Positions 8,522-16,436 of a DNA stretch of 36,182 nt are shown here, one piece after another. Source of the stretch: an uncultured Phocaeicola sp. (lineage in GTDB: Bacteria; Bacteroidota; Bacteroidia; Bacteroidales; Bacteroidaceae); NCBI GenBank assembly GCA_944320845.1, contig CALUJA010000022.1:1-36182 (forward strand), in the 5' to 3' direction. Each line of letters begins with the position of its first letter. Position 1 is the stretch's first letter. Under the pieces are notes generated by a model, which made no database searches, was not told the DNA's origin, and was given only the letters and a program-made list of their open reading frames with translations. The translations under genes and the position numbers were made by a program.

Positions 8522-9043
8522 ATGAAAAAACTGTTCGGTTATATCTTTGTTAGTATGTTGTTCATTCCTGCAGGCGTTTGCGGCCAGAACGTTCCCGATG
8601 CAATCCCGTCGCAATCGGTGCCGATGAAGCATATTCCGGTGATTGACCCCGAGCGTGAGGCGGAACGCCTGACGGATGACATGCAGCGTGAGCTGCAACT
8701 GACAGACAAACAATATAAGAAGGTTTATAAATTGTTCTTGAAGGAGCAGAAAGTGCTGGCTGAGATGGCGGTGATGCGTCTGAAAGGAAAGGGCGGGGAG
8801 TTTCCTGCCCCTGACCGCCGTTCGGACGGTTTCGGATTTCCTCCGCCTCCACCGGGTGAAGTTCCGGGTGGAATGCATGGGGGAGGTCGTCCGCCTATGC
8901 CTTCTTCTGAAGATGACTTGCATGAAAAGTTAGAGAAGCAGAGGAAAAAGACCGGGCGGAAGCTGAAAAAGATTCTTTCGTCTGAGCAATACGACAAATG
9001 GACAGCCTTTCGCTCCCGACACTTGGAGCCTGAAGACAGATAA
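8522..9043 (+). CDS. Small exported Spy/CpxP-like protein
   Basis: This 173-residue protein has a signal peptide (MKKLFGYIFVSMLFIPAGVCG, hydrophobic core at residues 5-17) and no clear catalytic motif. Two helical segments carry LTxxQ-like motifs, ELQLTDKQYKKVYKLFLKEQ near residues 58-77 and LKKILSSEQYDKW near 149-161. This is the pattern of periplasmic Spy/CpxP-type proteins and related Bacteroidetes DUF4890-like proteins. Between them lies a Pro/Gly-rich, poorly conserved stretch (FPPPPPGEVPGGMHGGGRPP). Proteins like this often respond to envelope stress. It stands alone between the susC promoter region and a shared bidirectional terminator with dnaX. The family link is by motif only, so the role is inferred. 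Confidence 0.75.
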   Translation: MKKLFGYIFVSMLFIPAGVCGQNVPDAIPSQSVPMKHIPVIDPEREAERLTDDMQRELQLTDKQYKKVYKLFLKEQKVLAEMAVMRLKGKGGEFPAPDRRSDGFGFPPPPPGEVPGGMHGGGRPPMPSSEDDLHEKLEKQRKKTGRKLKKILSSEQYDKWTAFRSRHLEPEDR

Positions 9044-9046
9044 AGG

Positions 9047-9095
9047 AAAAGGCCATACGCCCAACCGGTAATGCGGAGCGGGCGTATGGCCTTTT
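9047..9095. terminator. Bidirectional terminator between the 8522 gene and dnaX
   Basis: A 16-bp perfect stem, AAAAGGCCATACGCCC (9047-9062) with GGGCGTATGGCCTTTT (9080-9095), gives A/T-ended arms on both strands, as expected between convergent genes. Confidence 0.88.
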
Positions 9096-9121
9096 GGGGG
9101 AGGAAGTTCCTGATGGTCGTG

Positions 9122-10924
9122 TTACGAAAGTTCCAGGCCGAAGGTGTCTCTCAGCTTGAGAAGCTTCGGATTCTTCTTGCTCATCATGGCAAAGCGTTCG
9201 GCATGGCTGTAGGCACGCACTTGCTCGCCGGGCGCACTCACGCGGAGCGCCATCTTTATCCTGCGGTTGTGCAGCTGCCGGCGCAGGTGCTGCTCTATCT
9301 GTGGAGCGAGCTGCTGCATGTATTTCTGCACCATTTCATTGTCGACCACTATCTCAAATGTCGTTTGGTCTTTCATCAGGTGCGGGTGCATGTTCATCAT
9401 ACGTCCGGCATTGGCGCTCTCTTCTTTGGGAAGACGGGCTGCGAATTCACGCCAGTAGTAGTCCAGGTCTCGTTCGTTGATGATGTAGTCTTCCCATTGT
9501 TCGGCCGGCTCGGCCGTTTCAGCGGGCTTTTCCGTCGGTTGGTGCTGTGCAGGCGTCTGTCCGGCGTGCGGATGGCGGATGGATATGCCGATGCTTCCTG
9601 CCTTCATGACCGGTGTCTTTTTTGTTGTGCCGGTCTGTGCCATGAAGGCGGGGCGGGCAGGCGCAGCTTGGGGTGCGGCAACGGGCTGTGCGGCCGGCTG
9701 TGCGGCGGGGGCGGCACTTGTCGTGGCTGCGGATTGCTGCGGCTGTGCGGCGGGAGCCGCCTGCATCTGGCTGAATATGGGCTTTAATACTTTTTTAGGG
9801 CCATGCCCCTCAGGGTTTTCGTCTGCATCGGCCGTGAGCTGGGCCACCTCGATAAGCGTCAGTTCTACGAGCAGACGCTTGTTTTTGCTCTGGCGGTAGT
9901 TGAGGTCACAGTCGTTGCAGAGTTTCATGGCCCGGTAGAGAAACTGCGGACTGCATTGCTGGGCCTGCGTGCGGTAGCGTTCACGGATGGATGCCCCTAC
10001 TTCCAGCAGGGGCAGGGTGGCGGCATCGCGGCTTACAAGCAGGTCGCGGAGGTGCGAACTGAGGCCGGTTATGAAATGATTGCCGTCGAATCCCTTCTGC
10101 AATACCTCGTTGAAGATGAGCAGACACTCTGTTATCCGGTTGGCGAGGAAGCAGTCGGTGAGCCGGAAATAATATTCGTAGTCCAGCACGTTCAGGTTGT
10201 TTATCACGCTTTGATAGGTGATGTTCCCGTTGGTAAAGCTTGCCACTTGGTCGAAGATGGAGAGTGCGTCGCGCATGCCGCCGTCTGCCTTTTGGGCGAT
10301 GACGGTCAGGGCTTCGGGCTCACAGGCTATATTTTCGTTTTGTGCCACCTTTTCCAGGTGTTCCACCATATCGTTTACGCCGATTCTGTTGAAGTCGTAT
10401 ATCTGGCACCGGCTCAGAATGGTAGGCAGAATCTTGTGCTTTTCCGTCGTGGCCAGTATGAAGATGGCGTGGCGCGGCGGCTCTTCCAGCGTTTTCAGGA
10501 AGGCATTGAATGCGGCCTGCGAGAGCATGTGCACCTCGTCGATGATATAAACCTTGTATTTGCCTATCTGGGGCGGTATGCGCACCTGCTCGATGAGCGA
10601 GCGGATGTCTTCTACCGAGTTGTTTGAGGCGGCATCCAGTTCGTGGATGTTATAGGAACGCTGCTCGTTGAAGGCCACGCACGACTCGCATTCGTTGCAC
10701 GCCTCTCCTTCGGCGGTGGGATGCAGGCAGTTGATGGTCTTGGCGAAGATACGCGCACAGGTGGTCTTTCCCACTCCGCGCGGCCCGCAGAACAGGTAGG
10801 CATGAGCCAGCTTGTGGTTGGCTATGGCATTTTTTAGGGTCGTGGTCAGTGCCCGCTGGCCTACTACGGTGTCGAAAGTGGCGGGGCGGTATTTGCGTGC
10901 CGATACGATATAGTTCTCCTCCAT
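9122..10924 (-). CDS. dnaX: DNA polymerase III subunit gamma/tau
   Basis: This 600-residue clamp-loader ATPase loads the sliding clamp during replication. It opens with YIVSARKYRPATFDTVVGQ, typical of DnaX. The Walker A motif is GPRGVGKT (residues 47-54). A zinc-binding cysteine cluster follows (NCLHPTAEGEACNECESC), then Walker B VYIIDEVHML and the sensor/SRC motif TILSRCQIYDF. After domain III (ending near residue 375) comes a long Ala/Gln/Pro linker, strongly GC-rich and low-complexity, then a tau-type C-terminal region. The gene is transcribed alone; its -7 box lies at 10948-10955 on the minus strand. A run of six A residues at codons 377-378 may matter for gamma production (see findings). 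Confidence 0.97.
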   Translation of the reverse strand: MEENYIVSARKYRPATFDTVVGQRALTTTLKNAIANHKLAHAYLFCGPRGVGKTTCARIFAKTINCLHPTAEGEACNECESCVAFNEQRSYNIHELDAASNNSVEDIRSLIEQVRIPPQIGKYKVYIIDEVHMLSQAAFNAFLKTLEEPPRHAIFILATTEKHKILPTILSRCQIYDFNRIGVNDMVEHLEKVAQNENIACEPEALTVIAQKADGGMRDALSIFDQVASFTNGNITYQSVINNLNVLDYEYYFRLTDCFLANRITECLLIFNEVLQKGFDGNHFITGLSSHLRDLLVSRDAATLPLLEVGASIRERYRTQAQQCSPQFLYRAMKLCNDCDLNYRQSKNKRLLVELTLIEVAQLTADADENPEGHGPKKVLKPIFSQMQAAPAAQPQQSAATTSAAPAAQPAAQPVAAPQAAPARPAFMAQTGTTKKTPVMKAGSIGISIRHPHAGQTPAQHQPTEKPAETAEPAEQWEDYIINERDLDYYWREFAARLPKEESANAGRMMNMHPHLMKDQTTFEIVVDNEMVQKYMQQLAPQIEQHLRRQLHNRRIKMALRVSAPGEQVRAYSHAERFAMMSKKNPKLLKLRDTFGLELS

Positions 10925-10947
10925 TGTCAGTGTTCTTTAATGATATG

Positions 10948-10955
10948 CAAATATA
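10948..10955 (-). promoter_or_regulatory. -7 promoter box for dnaX
   Basis: On the minus strand this reads TATATTTG, an exact TAnnTTTG match, about 25 bases before the dnaX ATG. No clear -33 TTTG is visible. Confidence 0.6.
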
Positions 10956-10959
10956 GGGA

Positions 10960-11195
10960 AATAGCCGGAATCTGGGAGGGAAAAGCGGAAAGATTTCAGC
11001 GGAAAAGGAATATGCGGGCGGACTGTGGAGACATGGCCGGGGCAGCGTATGTTTCCACCGCGGCAAAGTATGGCTTTCGCCGCGGCGGTCTCCGGCTTTT
11101 GTCGGGGGAAAACCGGGCCGTTTCCGGGAAGATTGCCGGATGAGGCCGCATCTTTGCCGTTTTCCCGGCGAAAAAGAAGAACCGTTCCGAAAAAT
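10960..11195. other. GC-rich, hairpin-rich intergenic stretch
   Basis: No gene is supported between dnaX and the gene at 11234. The stretch is unusually rich in GGAAAA/TTTTCC and CCGG words. It contains a 12-bp hairpin with one bulge (CCGCGGCAAAG/CTTTCGCCGCGG, 11058-11085) and a TTTTC/GAAAA hairpin with a CCGGC loop (11160-11174). Confidence 0.5.
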
Positions 11196-11200
11196 GTTCT

Positions 11201-11208
11201 TATCTTTG
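11201..11208 (+). promoter_or_regulatory. -7 promoter box for the FtsB/DivIC-like gene
   Basis: TATCTTTG is an exact TAnnTTTG match, about 26 bases before the ATG at 11234. Confidence 0.6.
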
Positions 11209-11233
11209 CCCTTGTAACAGAGGCTAAGTCTTT

Positions 11234-11539
11234 ATGGAAAGGTTAAAGGAAATATGGCTTTTTATCGCCCGGCACAAGTATTGGGTGGTTTGTGGCGTGT
11301 TCTTGCTGCTGGTTGGTGTGGTGGATGAGAACAGTCTGATACAGCGTTTCGCGCACAAGCGTGAGATAAACCGTCTGAATGCAGAAATCGAGCACTACCG
11401 CAGGCAGTATGAAGAAGACAGCCGCATGCTGAAGGAGATAACTTCGAACAAGGAGTCTCTGGAAAAGGTGGCACGCGAGAAGTATCTGATGAAGAAGGAA
11501 AATGAGGATATCTATATATTTGAAAAAGATTTGAAATGA
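11234..11539 (+). CDS. FtsB/DivIC-family septum formation protein
   Basis: This 101-residue bitopic membrane protein probably belongs to the divisome FtsB/DivIC family. A short basic cytoplasmic start (MERLKEIWLFIARHKYW) leads into one transmembrane segment (about residues 18-32). It is followed by a coiled coil (REINRLNAEIEHYRRQYEED) and the family-typical ending EKVAREKYLMKKENEDIYIF. Length, topology and the VAREKY motif all fit. It overlaps the next gene by four bases (ATGA), so the two are translationally coupled. Its own -7 box lies just upstream. In the division complex such proteins link FtsL and FtsQ to septal wall synthesis. Confidence 0.88.
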   Translation: MERLKEIWLFIARHKYWVVCGVFLLLVGVVDENSLIQRFAHKREINRLNAEIEHYRRQYEEDSRMLKEITSNKESLEKVAREKYLMKKENEDIYIFEKDLK

Positions 11540-11904
11540 CATTCCGGCGTATTGATGTTTTAGGAATCGGGGGGGCTTCGCTTCTGTTTGTAGGGCTGGT
11601 GCTTCAGTTTTTTCTGTTTCCCGCTGCTCCTTATGTTTATCTGGTGGGGGCGGTGCTGGTGGCTTATGTCCAGATGGTGTCGGGCAGTGGAAGTTCCGGC
11701 TTTGTTGTCCGCCGTCTGCGTCGTCAGCAGCTTCTCGGAGCCATGCTGCTCATAGTGGCGGGCGTCATGATGCTGATATGGCATCATAACGAGTGGATAA
11801 TCTGTCTTACGGTGGCGGCCTTTCTGGAGCTTTATACGGCTTTCCGCATCCCGCATGAAGAGGAAAAGGAAAAGACGGGCGGCAACATGCCTTCTTCGCG
11901 GTAG
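11536..11904 (+). CDS. Small multi-pass membrane protein of unknown function
   Basis: This 122-residue protein has about four predicted membrane segments (residues roughly 9-27, 31-47, 66-82 and 87-103). A basic loop RRLRRQQ precedes the third segment and a charged, Glu/Lys-rich tail follows the last. I recognise no catalytic motif or family. Its start overlaps the stop of the FtsB/DivIC-like gene by four bases, so the two are almost certainly co-expressed. That context hints at a cell-envelope or division role, but this is association only. Confidence 0.75.
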   Translation: MTFRRIDVLGIGGASLLFVGLVLQFFLFPAAPYVYLVGAVLVAYVQMVSGSGSSGFVVRRLRRQQLLGAMLLIVAGVMMLIWHHNEWIICLTVAAFLELYTAFRIPHEEEKEKTGGNMPSSR

Positions 11905-11947
11905 GACTGTCTTGCCGGGAAAGCCTGGCGGAGGCGTCAGGAAAAGT

Positions 11948-11979
11948 CGGGTGCAGACTTTTGTCGCAGCCTGCGCCCG
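11948..11979. terminator. Hairpin between convergent genes
   Basis: CGGGTGCAG (11948-11956) pairs with CTGCGCCCG (11971-11979) through one G-T wobble. It lies between the membrane-protein gene and the convergent rel gene. No strong T-tract follows, so the terminator role is tentative. Confidence 0.35.
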
Positions 11980-12016
11980 GACGGTATGGATGCCGGTAAG
12001 GTATTTCGCGTCAGTC

Positions 12017-14290
12017 TCAGTCGGATATCTGGTCGTCGAAGTTTTCGATTCGGGTCACCTTCTTCAGGTTCTCTATCTTCTTCAGCTTTGAACAGATGGT
12101 GTTGACATCGTCCACATCGTGCACGTACAGCTGGATGCGTCCTTCAAAGATACCGTCGTTCGATTCTATCGTCAGCTTGTGGATATTGACATTAAGCTGC
12201 TGCGAAATGATTTCCGTCACCTGATTCAAGATTCCGATGGTGTCGATGCCCTTCACGTAGACATTGACCGGAAAGTTCAATGCCTTTCCCGTTTCCCATT
12301 GCACTGCGAGCAGACGGTTGCCGAAACTCGTCTTTAGCTGTGTGGCTATCGGGCATTGGCGCTTGTGTATGATGATGCGGTTGTTGTCGTCAATGTATCC
12401 CAGCACATCGTCACCGGGGATAGGCTTGCAGCAGTCTGCGATGATATAGTTTTTTTGAATGGCATCCGGCGTGAGCTTGACGATTTTCTTTTTGTCTATG
12501 TCGGGCGCGGGCGTTTCGGCAGGCTGCTCCTGTGCCTTGTTCCGGTTCGTACCAAAGGCAAAGCTTATATATTTCTTCCAGCTGGTAGGCGAAGGCTTTT
12601 CTTTCAGTTCATTGCGGTCAGAATCTCCCAGGACGATGACTTTCTGCCCGATTTTATAGTTCAGCTCTTCGGCCGACTTGACCTCGTGCAGCTTGCATAG
12701 CTTTGAAATGTTTTCGTCAGAAGCCTCAAATCCCTCTTTTTGCAGGAAATCGTGCAGCATGTCTTCGCCCTGCTGCTGGTATTCACGGCGTTCGCGCTTC
12801 AGGATGGACAATATCTTGGCCTTGGCCTTGGCCGTGGTGGCAAAGTTTATCCACGATGGCTGCACTTTCTGCGATTTGGAAGTCAGTATTTCCACCTGGT
12901 CGCCGCTTTGCAGCTTATGGCTTAGCGGCACAAGCTTGTGGTTGACTTTCGCTCCGATGCAGTGGCTGCCCAGGAAGGTATGGATGGAAAAGGCGAAGTC
13001 AAGGGCCGTACAGTTCTGAGGCATGGTCTTGATTTCTCCCTTAGGGGTAAAGACAAATATTTCAGACGCGAAAAGATTCAGCTTGATGGTGTCGAGAAAG
13101 TCGAGTGCATCGGGCTGCGGGTCGTCCAGTATTTCCTTGATGGTTTTCAGCCATTTGCTCAATTCGCCTTCATCCTCGCTTCCGCCTCCCTCTTTGTATT
13201 TCCAGTGGGCGGCGAATCCCTGTTCGGCCACATCGTTCATGCGCTCGCTTCGAATCTGCACCTCTATCCATTGCCCCTTGTTGCTCATCAGCGTGACATG
13301 GAGAGCCTGATAACCGTTGGCTTTGGGGTGGCTTACCCAGTCGCGCAGGCGGTCGGGGTGCGGTTTGTATATCTTGGATATGGCGACATAAATGTTGAAG
13401 CAGTCGTTCAGCTCTTCTTCTTCGTTGCGTGGCGTGAATATGATGCGGACGGCCAGTATATCATAAATTTCTTCGAAAGTGATATGCTTGTTCTGCATCT
13501 TGTTCCAGATGGAATAAGGAGACTTGATGCGTGCCAGAATGCGGTAGGGAATCCCCATTTTGTCTAATTGTGCACGGATGGGGGCCGTAAATTCCTCGAA
13601 TACGCTGTCGCGTTCAGCCTGTGTTTCCTCCAGCTTGGCATGTATCTGCTGGTAGGTTTCCGGATGTTCGTACTTGAAGCTCAAGTCTTCCAGTTCGGTC
13701 TTGATGCGGTTCAGCCCTAACCGGTTTGCCAAGGGGGCATAGATATAAAGTGTTTCTCCCGCAATCTTGTATTGCTTGCTTGGCAGCATAGAGCCCAGAG
13801 TGCGCATATTATGAAGCCGGTCTGCTATCTTGATAAGGATGACTCGAATATCGTCATTCATCGTCAGAAGCAGTTTCTTGAAGTTTTCGGCTTGGGCGGA
13901 AGCACGGTCTCCAAAGATGCCTCCCGATATTTTGGTCAGGCCGTCGACGATTTGGGCTATTTTCGGCCCGAACAGATTCTCTATGTCTTCCACGGTATAG
14001 TCGGTGTCTTCCACCACATCGTGAAGCAGGGCGGAGCAGATTGAAGTAGACCCCAGTCCGATTTCGCAGCAGGCAATCCGTGCCACGGCAATCGGATGGA
14101 GGATATAAGGCTCTCCCGAACGTCTCCGTACGCCTTTGTGGGCTTGTTTGGCAAAGTTGAAAGCTTTGGTTATGATTTCAACTTTCTTGCGGTGTCTGCT
14201 TTCTAAATACCTGTCAAGCAATTCTTGGAAGGCTTCGTTTATTTGTTTTTCATCCGCTTGTTCCTGTGTAAGTTTCTCGTCGTCCGTCAT
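12017..14290 (-). CDS. rel: RelA/SpoT-family (p)ppGpp synthetase/hydrolase
   Basis: This 757-residue long RelA/SpoT homologue makes and/or degrades the stringent-response alarmone. I chose the ATG at 14290 (MTDDEKLTQEQ), preceded by GGAGAG. A longer open frame reaches 14716, but its extra residues are antisense to the upstream transglycosylase gene. The HD hydrolase domain is intact: H65 (YILHPIAVARI), H90-D91 with E94-D95 (LLHDVVEDT) and D157 (KIADRLHNMRTL). The synthetase domain contains ARIKSPYSIWNKM, a basic RxK motif as in bifunctional Rel rather than the acidic ExDD of RelA, and GYQALHVTLM. A TGS domain and a C-terminal ACT domain (last ~75 residues) follow. It closes the parAB gene block but also has its own -7 box. 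Whether it is called relA or spoT is not resolved. Confidence 0.93.
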   Translation of the reverse strand: MTDDEKLTQEQADEKQINEAFQELLDRYLESRHRKKVEIITKAFNFAKQAHKGVRRRSGEPYILHPIAVARIACCEIGLGSTSICSALLHDVVEDTDYTVEDIENLFGPKIAQIVDGLTKISGGIFGDRASAQAENFKKLLLTMNDDIRVILIKIADRLHNMRTLGSMLPSKQYKIAGETLYIYAPLANRLGLNRIKTELEDLSFKYEHPETYQQIHAKLEETQAERDSVFEEFTAPIRAQLDKMGIPYRILARIKSPYSIWNKMQNKHITFEEIYDILAVRIIFTPRNEEEELNDCFNIYVAISKIYKPHPDRLRDWVSHPKANGYQALHVTLMSNKGQWIEVQIRSERMNDVAEQGFAAHWKYKEGGGSEDEGELSKWLKTIKEILDDPQPDALDFLDTIKLNLFASEIFVFTPKGEIKTMPQNCTALDFAFSIHTFLGSHCIGAKVNHKLVPLSHKLQSGDQVEILTSKSQKVQPSWINFATTAKAKAKILSILKRERREYQQQGEDMLHDFLQKEGFEASDENISKLCKLHEVKSAEELNYKIGQKVIVLGDSDRNELKEKPSPTSWKKYISFAFGTNRNKAQEQPAETPAPDIDKKKIVKLTPDAIQKNYIIADCCKPIPGDDVLGYIDDNNRIIIHKRQCPIATQLKTSFGNRLLAVQWETGKALNFPVNVYVKGIDTIGILNQVTEIISQQLNVNIHKLTIESNDGIFEGRIQLYVHDVDDVNTICSKLKKIENLKKVTRIENFDDQISD

Positions 14291-14319
14291 ATTCTCTCCC
14301 TTTATCTGAATCAATAATG

Positions 14320-14327
14320 CAAAAATA
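14320..14327 (-). promoter_or_regulatory. -7 promoter box for rel
   Basis: The minus strand reads TATTTTTG, an exact TAnnTTTG match, 30 bases before the rel ATG in the 74-base gap after the transglycosylase gene. It suggests that rel can be transcribed independently of the parAB operon. Confidence 0.5.
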
Positions 14328-14364
14328 GGGAAAATTAAGAAATATGCAAGATTATGCCTGTCTT

Positions 14365-15618
14365 TTAACGGATGCGGAGTGATTTTCCTGCACGGATATT
14401 GCTTCCCTTTATTCCGTTGAGGCGGCGCAGTTGGCTTACGCTTACCCCATAGCGTTGGGCAATTCCTCCCAATGTCTCCCCGTTGCGGATGCGGTGGTAT
14501 ACGGCTTTGCTGGCGGGTATGTCTTTTACGGCTACCGTAGCACGGCGCTTTTGGTAGATTTCGGGCTTGTAGTTGTAGATGCTGTCTTCGTGGTCGATAA
14601 AGCAGCTCATCATGTTGGTGGGCAGGCGCAAGGCATAAGGCTTTTCGTTGCCGGGGATGATGTCTTTTTTGTATTCGGGATTCAGTGCGCGCAGCTGGTC
14701 GATGTTTATTTTGCATACATCCGCTATCTGGTTGAGATTCAGCGAACGCGAAATATGGACTGTGTCTGTGCTTTCAGGCATGGTCATATTCATCGGACTG
14801 ATGTTGTGCTCGCAGTAGTAGGTCATGATATAATTGGCCGCGATGAATGCGGGAACATAGCCGCGCGTCTCTTTCGGCAGGTAGTTGTAGAGCGTCCAGA
14901 AGTCTTTTTCGCCTCCTGCCCGCCGGATTGCTTTGTTTATGGTTCCCGGTCCGCAGTTGTATGCGGCCAATACAAGGTTCCAGTCGTGGTAGATGTCATA
15001 CAAGTCTTTCAGGTATCGGGCTGCGGCGCGGGTGGACTTTACCGGGTCTCGTCTTTCGTCGACCAGGGTAGTCGTTTGCAGGCCGTATATCTTGCCGGTG
15101 CGCAGCATGAACTGCCATAGTCCGGTTGCTCCCTGGCGTGAAGTGGCTGTCGGGTTGAGTCCGGACTCGATGACGGGCAGGTATTTAAGCTCAAGAGGAA
15201 GGTCGTACAAGTCGAGTGCCTCCTCGAATATGGGCATGTAAAGGTTGTTGGCACTGAGCATGAATGATACTTTCTGCCGCAAACGGGTGGCGTACATCTC
15301 GATAAACTTCTTGACGATGTCGTTGAAAGGCATTTCGATGATGGCCGGAATCCGCTGCAGGCGGTCGATATACAGAGAGTCGCTTACGTTGGGGTTGGCC
15401 GTTGTCATGGTGCAGTTTTCGTTTGGCGTGATGTAATGTTTGGAAATCCAGTCCAAATACAGGCTGTCGGTTTCAGAAAGCATCCCTTCAGGCAGGTCAA
15501 TGACTTGTTCCTCGCCTGTGGATGACTGCACGGTTATGCTCTGCACGACATTGTTGTTTTGTGCAGAAAGAGCGGTTGCGCTTAGAATGGTCAGTAAACT
15601 GATGGCTAATTTCTTCAT
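14365..15618 (-). CDS. MltD-like lytic murein transglycosylase with LysM domain
   Basis: This 417-residue envelope enzyme cleaves peptidoglycan glycan strands to give 1,6-anhydro ends. A signal peptide covers residues 1-19 (cleavage near SAQ). The SLT domain (about 125-275) carries the catalytic glutamate E151 in YLPVIESGLNPTATS, followed by GATGLWQFM and VLAAYNCGPGTINKAI, all classic for family 1 transglycosylases. One LysM domain for peptidoglycan binding occupies about 372-417 (YHRIRNGETLGGIAQRYGVS). E. coli MltD has two LysM repeats; I see only one clear copy here. It starts six bases after the DUF5683 gene and is in the parAB operon. Confidence 0.92.
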   Translation of the reverse strand: MKKLAISLLTILSATALSAQNNNVVQSITVQSSTGEEQVIDLPEGMLSETDSLYLDWISKHYITPNENCTMTTANPNVSDSLYIDRLQRIPAIIEMPFNDIVKKFIEMYATRLRQKVSFMLSANNLYMPIFEEALDLYDLPLELKYLPVIESGLNPTATSRQGATGLWQFMLRTGKIYGLQTTTLVDERRDPVKSTRAAARYLKDLYDIYHDWNLVLAAYNCGPGTINKAIRRAGGEKDFWTLYNYLPKETRGYVPAFIAANYIMTYYCEHNISPMNMTMPESTDTVHISRSLNLNQIADVCKINIDQLRALNPEYKKDIIPGNEKPYALRLPTNMMSCFIDHEDSIYNYKPEIYQKRRATVAVKDIPASKAVYHRIRNGETLGGIAQRYGVSVSQLRRLNGIKGSNIRAGKSLRIR

Positions 15619-15624
15619 GTAATC

Positions 15625-16425
15625 TTAAAATTTGATGTTGCACTGCAATCCGACTCCTTGCGGACGGTGGCGGTGGACATCGTTAAATATCGTAGGTTCT
15701 AATTTCATTCCCAAGTCTTTCGATATGTCAAAGTCTGAAAGTTCCGCATCCACATAGGCGTCGATGACGGAAAGTATGTAAACGCCGATAAAGGCGAATA
15801 TACTTAAATCCCGTTGGCGGCGGTACACATCTTTTCGTGAGCGGAAAGACTCCTGATACCACTCAAGATTGTTTTGTACATCTTCTTTAGTGCGTCCTGC
15901 TCCTACAAAATCCATGTAACTGTCGTTGTTGGGATTGTTGCTCATTATATCCTGATAGGCTTGCGAATAGTCCTTATACATTTTGCTGTTCCATGTCAGT
16001 GCATAAGCACAGCCCACAAATCCCCCGTATACAATGGGAAGCTTCCAGTATTTCCGGTTGTATATCTGTCCTGCGCCGGGAAGTACGAGACCCAGCCATA
16101 CAGATTTCTTGGAGTCGGGTATCCAGCGCGTCTTCGGCTTTGCGGCGGGCACAGATTGCCGGGCGGAATCGCTTTGCTGCGCCAGTGCCGCAGTGTCGAC
16201 CGGAGCTTCCAGGGCTTCTATTTTCATGCGGCGGTCGTGTTCCGCTCCGATGGTATCCAGCAGGGCGAGACTGTCCGCGCGGTTTTGCATGCGGATGGAA
16301 TCAGTGTTCAGCAGCCCGGCGCGCCGTTTGAGAGCCCGTTGGGCATAAGCTCCGGACTGTGTGGAAAACAGCATTCCTGCAAGCAGCAATAGGGATAAAA
16401 AGTATGTAAAAGTATGTAATCTCAA
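15625..16425 (-). CDS. DUF5683 domain-containing membrane protein
   Basis: This 266-residue protein has an N-terminal signal peptide (core at residues 9-21, ending AYAQ). A charged, variable spacer reaches about residue 100. The DUF5683 region then begins with PDSKKSVWLGLVLPGAGQIYNRKYWKLPIVYGG, here abbreviated as SVWLGLVLPGAGQIYN, which contains a likely membrane segment. A second hydrophobic stretch (LSIFAFIGVYILSVIDAYVD) lies near residues 208-227. Function is unknown in the family. It is typically found next to parAB in Bacteroidetes, as here: it starts 11 bases after parB and ends six bases before the transglycosylase gene. That position suggests an envelope role linked to the cell cycle. 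Confidence 0.85.
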   Translation of the reverse strand: MRLHTFTYFLSLLLLAGMLFSTQSGAYAQRALKRRAGLLNTDSIRMQNRADSLALLDTIGAEHDRRMKIEALEAPVDTAALAQQSDSARQSVPAAKPKTRWIPDSKKSVWLGLVLPGAGQIYNRKYWKLPIVYGGFVGCAYALTWNSKMYKDYSQAYQDIMSNNPNNDSYMDFVGAGRTKEDVQNNLEWYQESFRSRKDVYRRQRDLSIFAFIGVYILSVIDAYVDAELSDFDISKDLGMKLEPTIFNDVHRHRPQGVGLQCNIKF

Positions 16426-16436
16426 TTTCTTTCTTT

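Noticed and set aside
9071-10627. Long plus-strand frames opposite dnaX (238 and 274 codons)
   Set aside because: They are antisense shadows of a GC-rich, codon-biased gene and have no family motifs.
14291-14716. N-terminal extension of the rel open frame to 14716
   Set aside because: The extra residues are basic, low-complexity sequence antisense to the transglycosylase gene. The ATG at 14290 has a GGAGAG site and starts a normal Rel N terminus.
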